Assembly: GCA_007115705.1 (NCBI GenBank)
Contig: QXEO01002115.1
Coordinates: 4,681,340 to 4,745,339, forward strand
Length of the DNA stretch: 64,000 bases
Direction: 5' to 3'
DNA from: Dactylis glomerata
Taxonomy: Eukaryota; Streptophyta; Magnoliopsida; Poales; Poaceae
Positions 56,633-64,000 of the stretch are shown here, piece by piece (the stretch's first letter is position 1; each line of letters begins with the position of its first letter). The notes below the pieces were generated by a model. That model made no database searches. It was given only the letters and a program-made list of their open reading frames with translations, and had not been told where the DNA came from. Both the position numbers and the translations under genes were made by a program.

Positions 56633-57588
56633 TTAAAAATTGCCTCGTAGCTGAAGAGTGCGATTTCTTGTACCTACCTAGGATTACATGTGGTGGCACG
56701 ATTAGTCGCTTGCCGTCTGGTCAGGAACGGGCTCCTCTGACGTGAATGAGCAATGTCAGGGAAAACAAAGAAGGAAAGTCAGAGAATTATAGCTTAAGCA
56801 CCCTATTATGTGCTGCTATTAATTATAATAGGTAATTACTGTAGATATAAAAAAATTAAATCAAATTTTATTACATCATAACTTTGTCCGTACATAGTTA
56901 GTCTAAATGCATAACATAAATTGGTATTATGCAAATTAATTTAAGTTATTTTAGGCTAAATTAAATGGTTTGGAAGAAGCAAAGTTAGGCTACTGTAGCT
57001 TCTCTGACTTTACCCCTTAATGTTAGAGGATCTGGTTCCGTCTGGTCATGGAGGAGGGAATGATCGTGCAAGGTTTGGCAATGCTCGTCACTCGATCTGC
57101 AGTATCGTGCCCGTGCCACCGTGCCCGTGAGCAGGGAAAGTAAGATGGACTAGTCCGCATCGATCGATCGCCCTCCTCGGGATGCTCGGGTTCCCAGAGC
57201 AAAAGAAACAAGGTAGGCGTGCGTATATATCCCATCTCGTCCGGTACCTGTCGCGTTCCCTAGCTCGATTTTGTTTTTCTTCAGCTGTTTCTCGTACGAA
57301 CTCTTAATTTGGACGATTGCTGTCTGCTCGCTTCTACCAGAAGTATAGTTAATTAACATGTACTCGCTGATTTAGTGCATTTTTTTGGTTTCTGATCGAC
57401 ATGATGATGGGACACCAGCTCGATCAAAAGCCTAGGTGCTCACGCAATTTCCATAGCTTGTTGTGCATTTGTTTGGCGTTGGATTTACTTTGTCATGTCT
57501 CCTAAAGCCTATGTGCCTCCAAGTCGTTAAGTTTGGAGTAGTTATCTCGGTCTCTTGAATTTTTGTTGTAAGTAGACTTTTATGTCTA
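56633..57588. other. Intergenic, no gene recognised
   Basis: This is the right flank of the copia insertion. Short frames around 57020-57360 have no domain. The sequence before 35264 and after 56632 was contiguous before the insertion and may be the tail of a LINE. Confidence 0.4.
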
Positions 57589-57594
57589 CTAGTA

Positions 57595-59002
57595 CTAGTA
57601 ATTGTGCACGTGTAATTTTATTAAAAATAAATGGCAATAGCAAGTTTCCAAATCATTAGATTTCTTAAAAAGATTGCCATAAAATATTTATACAACTACT
57701 GAGACCAAAATTTGCTAAAAAAATGTTTTGATCAATTTTGGGCAGCTAGCAAATCCATTCATGTTTTCTCTAATGCATCTCTGCTAGTAGAAGTGCAGGC
57801 TCGGTATCAATTGTTCCAGTAATAATTTTTTCAGGGGCATTACTCATGCAATAAGTGCATTCTCCTAATTATTGCAATCACACGTAAAAGAAACTCTAGT
57901 TTGATCCGTGGTCATACAGAAAATGTAGAAAATAAAAGGTACAGAATGTCCTTTGAAGGGAGACAATATACTCACTTCAATAGCTCTAATGCATTGTTAA
58001 GGTGAAGCCTAGAGTTACAATCCTTAAAACAAATGAATCAACTTATGCTCTATATGAAGAAATTATATTTCCAACCCTGAATATAGCTTCCTATAAAATA
58101 AATTATTAATAATGATGTATGTAATTATTGATACGACGCAGACCTGTCCACAGCCCTCCTTGTTGCTAAATACTCTTAGGCATCATTAATTTCTTCAACC
58201 TCAATACAACTTGACTGATTGAGGTAATAAAAATAGCTAGCATCAGACAACTTATACCTTTGACTAACTGCAAGTTACAGGAATCATTTGTCAGTAGAGG
58301 ACCTTTTAGACTACATATCCAAATGGAAAATATTTAGGTAGTAATAGCGAGTCAATGTGAAAACTACTTCATATGGTGCAACATAGAGAAAATGACAGCA
58401 ATGATAATTCTTTTCGGAGCATTTATCTGGCATGCACGACATCTTTCAAGCAAGCAAGTTCAGATAGCATCTCCCGTGATTGGTTCAGCCTTGTCAAATT
58501 TCATCTCCACAAATTACAAACCAATAAAAATGTCAAATAACCAGCTAGATGTGAAACCTATCTGTCGCAAGATCTATGAAGAAATAAAGATGCTGGACAA
58601 CCTTTTATCTATACCAATTTGCAAGATCTATGAAGAAATCAAGAGGCCTCCACGCAGAGCAGGTACAGGGACCTGGCGCCCGACGCAGGTGCAGGCCGGT
58701 GGTGTCCTCGCGACGGGCATGGAGGCAGGGCCACAGTAGGTAGGGTGGAGGCATCTTGCAGTGCAGCATCGTCGAGGACGGGCGGCGGCGCTTGGTCGTC
58801 GTGTGGGCGGCTAAGCGATTGGGGAACGAATTTTTTTTTCTATCGCAGGAAGAAAGCCTGTTTGATTAGCGATTAGATTTGATTGTCCGTTCCACACAGT
58901 TTTACCGCTAATGACGGGTGGAGTTTGAAGCGTTGGATGTTGTTTTGATGGCTACGATCTTCTGGATCTGCCTCCCTCTATCCCTTTTTATATTGGTATA
59001 GA
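57595..59002 (-). mobile_element. Nested Helitron at the 3' tip of the outer one
   Basis: 5' end TCTATACCAATATAAAAAGG at 59002, preceded by A. 3' end AATTACTAG at 57595, followed by T. A GC-rich patch at 58640-58840 has no recognised gene. The 3' hairpin (CACGTGCAC region) is imperfect, so this call is weaker than the other two. Confidence 0.5.
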
Positions 59003-59982
59003 TAATGCCCGTGCGTTGCTACGGGCTAATTTATACTAAAATATAAAAAAAAAATATGATTAACCACATTTTTTATTCCATGATTGATATTGTAAGAAAC
59101 AGTATGTGTATTATCTCTGACGATCTCACAAAAAACCTCTTTATCCCGAATTCTTGATATACAACAACCAACATGGCGGGCAATGCTTCCTTGTCATGTC
59201 ACCTTTATGCTACCTTACACAAAATAAACACATACTTAAGGTTTAAAAAAAAAATTGCCAACCTTAATACAAGATGCATGTACCATGCTATATAATTTCA
59301 GCATCGAATTCCATACATGACTCAGGAAACTAAAAGATTTTTTACTATGAATTGTACCAGAAATCAAATTTTTGCGACATTTGTATCAATATTGCCAAAA
59401 TATCAATTTCTCTTTTGATCTCTACTTATGTATGTAGGTAGCACGAAAGCACCATAAGAGATGAAAAAACTCTCTCAACCAACATGCACCCATCCGGCTT
59501 ATCCGTCTCCTCACGGCATGTCTCCTACATCCTCATCCTCAAAGGAGAAAATTCCTCCTTCTGTCTCTTCATCTTCTAGTGCCACTCAGATTTTTTTCTT
59601 GTACCATCGTTGTTTGGAATAACAAAGTCATAAACAAAGCGTCGACATCGGAAGGATACCACATCTCCTATCTGAAAATGGTGTCATCTTACACACAAAG
59701 GAGCTAAAAAGAGTACTATGTGAAACCTAACCAATTAGATAAATTGAAGATACAAATCCAATTTCCAAGATAACCAAAGATAACCAAAGACCAATACATT
59801 TATCTTCCAAGATAACCAAAGACCAATACAACCGCCCTCGCCAACCGTCATGGAGTTTCCCGCTAATTAACTGGCCAAACTCTCTTCTTCTTAATTAATG
59901 AAAATGACAAATCTTTTGTCTTGTTTTAAAAAAAGACCAATAAAAGAAGCAGTGCACTGCCAGAAGGATCCCACCTCATTTC

Positions 59983-60132
59983 CTTCATGTTTTCAGCAAT
60001 AAGTTCCTGTCCTGCACCATCAGCAACGGTAATAACCATATGGCCATTCTCCTTCAAATGCTTTTCTACCTATTTGTAGAGTGCACCTTCACCTTCCATA
60101 TAGAAAGGTCACTCCAGAATCAAGCAACAATC
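59983..60132 (-). pseudogene. ATP-phosphofructokinase exon fragment (captured), downstream exon
   Basis: The minus strand reads DCCLILE, stop, PFYMEGEGALYK, stop, VEKHLKENGHMVITVADGAG and QELIAENMK in one frame. This is the plant ATP-PFK segment normally reading CCLIPESPF...ENGHMVIVVAEGAGQ. Two stop codons show it is not functional. It lies in the outer Helitron. Confidence 0.88.
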
Positions 60133-60549
60133 CCGATACATGATACATGGAGAATGTTTGTTAGTTCAGTTGACACAAATTAAGCCCTTATATTTTCCGC
60201 TTGTTCGAGATGTTAAAATATGAATAATTCAATTTAGAAAAAAGGTCAGGACTAAAGTTTTCAAATAGGCAAAACAAAACTGCTGTTTTGGATAATACTT
60301 CAAGTACTCATTGGATCCAAACACTTTAAAGTATTTAATACTTTAGAGTTTTTAGAAAACAAAGTATTATCTAAATACTTTGATGCCAAACAGGGCCTAA
60401 GAGTTTCAATAGAAGCACCAGAATTGCTTCAAAGATGCTCCTTTCATAATTCTTTAAGAGTACTCAGAGAACTAAAAGGGCAAATATTTCAGCCAAATGT
60501 GTCAAAGGACATGATAGGATACGTATACAATGTGCTACTATAAACTTAC

Positions 60550-62602
60550 CACTGTATTGACCCATCTAATATATACTAAAAGCACAATATGGAGGTCTAA
60601 AATAAAGACACCACGTTAATCCACATCATTTGAATTATTTTAACCGTTAGATCCGTAATCTGTGGTTAAGATTTAGCTACCTAAGAAAAGTTACGTAAAC
60701 TATAATAATATACAACATGTCACGTACTTGATCAAAAAGATAAAATAAATCTAATTTGTAATATAAAGTTGTATCTCCAGAGGACACTACCAGGTGCGGT
60801 TGGGCCAGTTAAAAAATGTGTTTAACCACCTCAATAGATAATTCGTATGTGCATAGGACACTAGATACCTGTGCCAAGGAAAAAATTGCTCACATTCCTA
60901 GCTTAAACGTGGTGGTAAACTTGAATAGTAGGATAGTTAATACTAAATAAATATGTATAAATATTTGAACATGATTTTTTTTAAACCTTGAACGTGAACA
61001 ATTAGAATAAATATTATACCCTAAAGTAGTGTACACGTAGATTTTTTGAAGATATATAAATATATTCTAACTTAAAAATTTCTCAAATTAAAGTTTAATT
61101 ATTACAAAGATGAGAATTACGGAAATCAAAAGACTTACACATTTTGGGAAAGAAAATGTGTTGGTATTCATTATATCGTGTTGGGTACTCGTAAGGACGA
61201 TCAAGTTGAATTATGTAGCACTAAGATATAATTTTATACTTTGGTCATAATGAGTCTATTTTTTTGACACTGTAATCCGCTCTTTATTCATAAGATAAAA
61301 ACAAGTTACAAGTTACGAACGAACAGACCTTACAGAATTGAAAAGATAGGATAAACCTATGCAAAAGCCCAACGTCTATCCTCCTCCTTCGACACCACCA
61401 AAGTGAAGATAATACTATGCATCTGAGGTATTAGCATATGGTAGTATCGTATGCATAATATTTTTGTATGATATTCCCCATGATGACCAGCCTAAAGGAA
61501 TAGTTATATATGATGAATTAAAAATAAAAAAGTACTATATTTATTATGCAGTTTTATTGTAGCTTTGGGAAGTGTGTGCGAGAGAGGGGGGAATTATGCC
61601 GAGTATCATATTTTGTCAATATAATTTAATTGACTTTGAGCTTTGCGCAATAATAAATGGAAAGATTGTATCCATGTCTAAGGTGTGCCATGTTTCAGAA
61701 TGAACGTAGAATATCAATATTTCATAATTGAGGGAGTAAACGGTGAAATAAATCAGATACGTCAAGATAAAAAATATTACTTCTTTGTTTTGTTTCCAAT
61801 CGATAAGATTAATTTTATTCACTGCTCTAACAAAATATTTTGTTATTTCAACCAAAAAATTAGATAAATCCTTATATGGTTATACAAAAACCCAATAAAA
61901 TTATCATACATTGTTGTGTATATAAGGTTTCTTTTCTCCACTTAAATGTCATTCTCACATGCATTCATAAAAATCATAATTATCATACTAAAACATATAT
62001 GATGAATCAAAAAAATAAAAAAATATATATATAATCTCATGGTAGAAAAAACATTCAGCTAGCTAGCAACAGCTAACATTTATATAAACTTATTGGTCTT
62101 TTGATCCTTATTATTAGCAAACATGAACTTATATATATCTTCATAATTGTGCACAACAACAACTAACCATTGATATGACTAATTGATTTTATTAAATATT
62201 TTGTTAGTTCAGAAACTATTTGTCTTACAACAGAGTACATGTTTGCTAACTCTAAATCGATCTACAATCAACGAGTACAATCTAACATCCTAGATGGCAA
62301 TATAAATTGAAATCTCCATAGTTTATCGAATATCACCATGTACAAAAGGCACAAATTGTCAATAATATGTTATTTTCTTCATGGCCAAAAAATATTCTCC
62401 CATAAGTTAAAGATGAATTAAAGTTTCAACAAAACCACAAAAAAAATTAATAAAAATATGATGCTGCCCTCGCATTTGCGAGGGCCACCTTGCTAGTTAG
62501 CTTTAACAATCATATACCCTTTTTAGCACTTCTAGCTTCCACATGAGCAACATTTATTGCATGTTGAGCCTCTTCGACTGCATTGTCAAAACCAAATGAC
62601 TT
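60550..62602 (-). pseudogene. ATP-phosphofructokinase exon fragment (captured), split by the inner Helitron
   Basis: 62602-62497 encodes KSFGFDNAVEEAQHAINVAH, then VEARSAKKGI, a stop, and LLKL. After the Helitron the frame continues at 60564-60550 as MGQYSG, with a GTAAGT donor. Together they match the plant PFK stretch ending GIGVVKLMGRYSG. It is the exon immediately upstream of 60132-59983. Confidence 0.88.
60565..62496 (+). mobile_element. Nested Helitron, plus strand, 1.93 kb
   Basis: 5' end TCTAATATATACTAAAAGC after A (60564). At the 3' end a 9-bp-stem hairpin GCCCTCGCATTTGCGAGGGC (62466-62485) lies 11 nt before the terminal CTAG, followed by T. Removing it restores a phosphofructokinase exon across the junction in frame, which confirms both ends. 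There is no coding sequence. Confidence 0.88.
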
Positions 62603-63774
62603 AACAATTTTAAACAAGGGGAGCAATGGATTAGAGCACAGGGAAGTATGTGAGTTTCCGTCATAACATTACTACAACATGAAACATAGTATTACTGAGA
62701 TGTCGTTGTCAATAGTCTTAGGAAATACGGGAAAATCGGTTTGGAGCCCAGGCTGCCTTGAGCCCTTTTTTTGGTTTTTTTTATCGATATTTTGAAGTTT
62801 TGAAAAAATCTATAAAAAATATAAGGATGTAGTCAACTACATATACTACGAGCATGCAAATTTTTACTATGAAATACCACGTATTGCACCGTCAGCAAAA
62901 AAGACAAAATGAACTATGTGCCAGGATTTGTAGATGACAGACTCGTTAAATCCAACGTACAACACTATCCTAATCCTCCAACAATGTGCCAGGATTTGTT
63001 AAACTCCAATATGCCTAATTTCTACTACATTCGATGGGTGATTACTGAACCAAATCATCAATTGCGTTTTAGATTCAGTACGGATGAAGCTCTGTTAGGT
63101 TTGCAGTACTCAAATCTGTATTGATAATCAGTTAACGAGCAAACTAATTAAGAAATCAAGGTTTATCTGCATATGGTCGTGCTACAGATCAAATAAAAGT
63201 AGCATGATATATATCGCTGGTTTGATCAGTGACCGATTATTTTATTCAGACCAGTACCGAATAAAAAAGTTAGGTTCACACCTATGAGCAAGAGCAACCA
63301 AGACCAACTACAGGACGACATCAAGTTACCTGGAACAGAACCAGCTCGGCGATGCGGACGACCACGCGTTCCCTACGCCAGATGGATGACAGGGAAAAAT
63401 GTCAGATTGCGGCCTTCCATGAGGAGTCGCCGATTGTAGGTTGACGGCAAGAGCCCTAAAGCGGCGGCGACTGGGCGGATCTGGTGCTGGCAGTGGTCGC
63501 CGGCTGTTCGCATGGCCTGGGACGAATGATGTACACGCGAGGAGGGTGTTGGCGGCAGGTGGGCATTGTAGGCGTAGAGTTGGCAGCCAATGGAGATCGG
63601 GGCAGCCGTGCTCGTGCGTGAGTGAGGAACGAACGGAAATATGGGGCCGAGGGCGATTTCTAGGGAATTAATCAGCACGACGCAGAAGACGGAACAAGAG
63701 CGTTAGACGAAGCAAAGAACGGAACGACGATGGGTGGAATACGGAACACCTTCGTTCTTTTTAAGTAGTAGAGA

Positions 63775-64000
63775 TAGAGATAGAGATTGTTTCATTATAT
63801 TTGAAGGAAAAAACCATATCAATCAAGAATCATTTGCATAATATACCATTTAAGTAATTTTGCTAATTAGTAATTACTAATAATTAAAACTCCATTCGTT
63901 GGTTAGCGTTCGCATAAGCATAAACAAGGAGAAGAACATATACAGACATGGAGGTCGGATAGAGATTGCATCACATACTAGATTAATCCTAAACAGAAAT
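63775..64000. other. Right flank, nothing recognised
   Basis: AT-rich, no gene. It starts with a short GAGATA repeat adjoining the Helitron end. Confidence 0.4.

Larger units (their letters stand above)
57589..63774 (-). mobile_element. Outer Helitron (non-autonomous), minus strand
   Basis: The 5' end TCTCTACTACTTAAAAAG starts at 63774 and is preceded by A. Near the 3' end a hairpin GCCCGT...ACGGGC (59007-59026) is followed by ATTA, then interrupted by a second Helitron. TACTAG at 57594-57589 completes a 10-nt spacing from hairpin to CTAG, followed by T. There is no Rep/helicase gene. It contains ATP-phosphofructokinase exon fragments. The model depends on removing the nested Helitron at 57595-59002. 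Confidence 0.65.

Overview
The window is nuclear DNA from a grass, most likely a Pooideae (wheat, oat or ryegrass relative). The reasons are spliced plant-type genes with GT-AG introns, Tourist and Stowaway MITEs, grass-type CACTA elements whose termini read CACTAGTAGG, tRNA-Met-primed copia and TTGGCGCC-primed gypsy LTR elements, and grass-type Helitrons. The species is inferred, not read. Most of the 64 kb is nested mobile DNA.

Layout. Positions 1-14219 hold a tandem duplication (period about 7.96 kb, about 0.4 percent divergence). Each unit carries the 3' part of a plus-strand gypsy element with an antisense multi-exon gene of the PF04195 type, its LTR, and directly abutting it the gag start plus LTR of a second, inverted gypsy copy. 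From 14396 to 15935 lies a broken minus-strand copy of the large gene further right, cut by two MITEs. A small two-exon heavy-metal-associated (HMA) domain gene occupies 16885-17404. A dead LINE (18380-21957) is split by a non-autonomous CACTA element (19513-21117). A damaged NAM-associated/Myb-SANT-like gene lies at 21930-23380.

The best host gene is a complete ten-exon PH-RCC1-FYVE-BRX (PRAF-type) gene on the minus strand, 31662 down to 24899. Every junction keeps the frame and gives 1033 codons plus stop. Positions 32050-35263 show no recognisable gene.

Positions 35269-56627 are one non-autonomous copia element (gag only) with a 5-bp target duplication CATTT. Its right LTR is split by a 10.9-kb CACTA element (43876-54766, target duplication AGT). 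That CACTA encodes an intact TNP2-family transposase, a frameshift-bearing second gene (DUF8039-like region, coiled coil, inactive-looking Ulp1-like domain), and a 78-residue protein joining an RNase H1 N-terminal (viroplasmin-like) hybrid-binding domain to one membrane helix. The same 12-bp palindrome half-site occurs at both ends and also mid-element.

Positions 57589-63774 appear to be a stack of three Helitrons. The outer one carries exon fragments of a plant ATP-phosphofructokinase gene, and one captured exon is split by the inner Helitron exactly between an A and a T.

The most novel-looking items are the CACTA's third gene (hybrid-binding domain plus membrane anchor), the mid-element binding-site cluster, and the Helitron inside a Helitron-captured exon.
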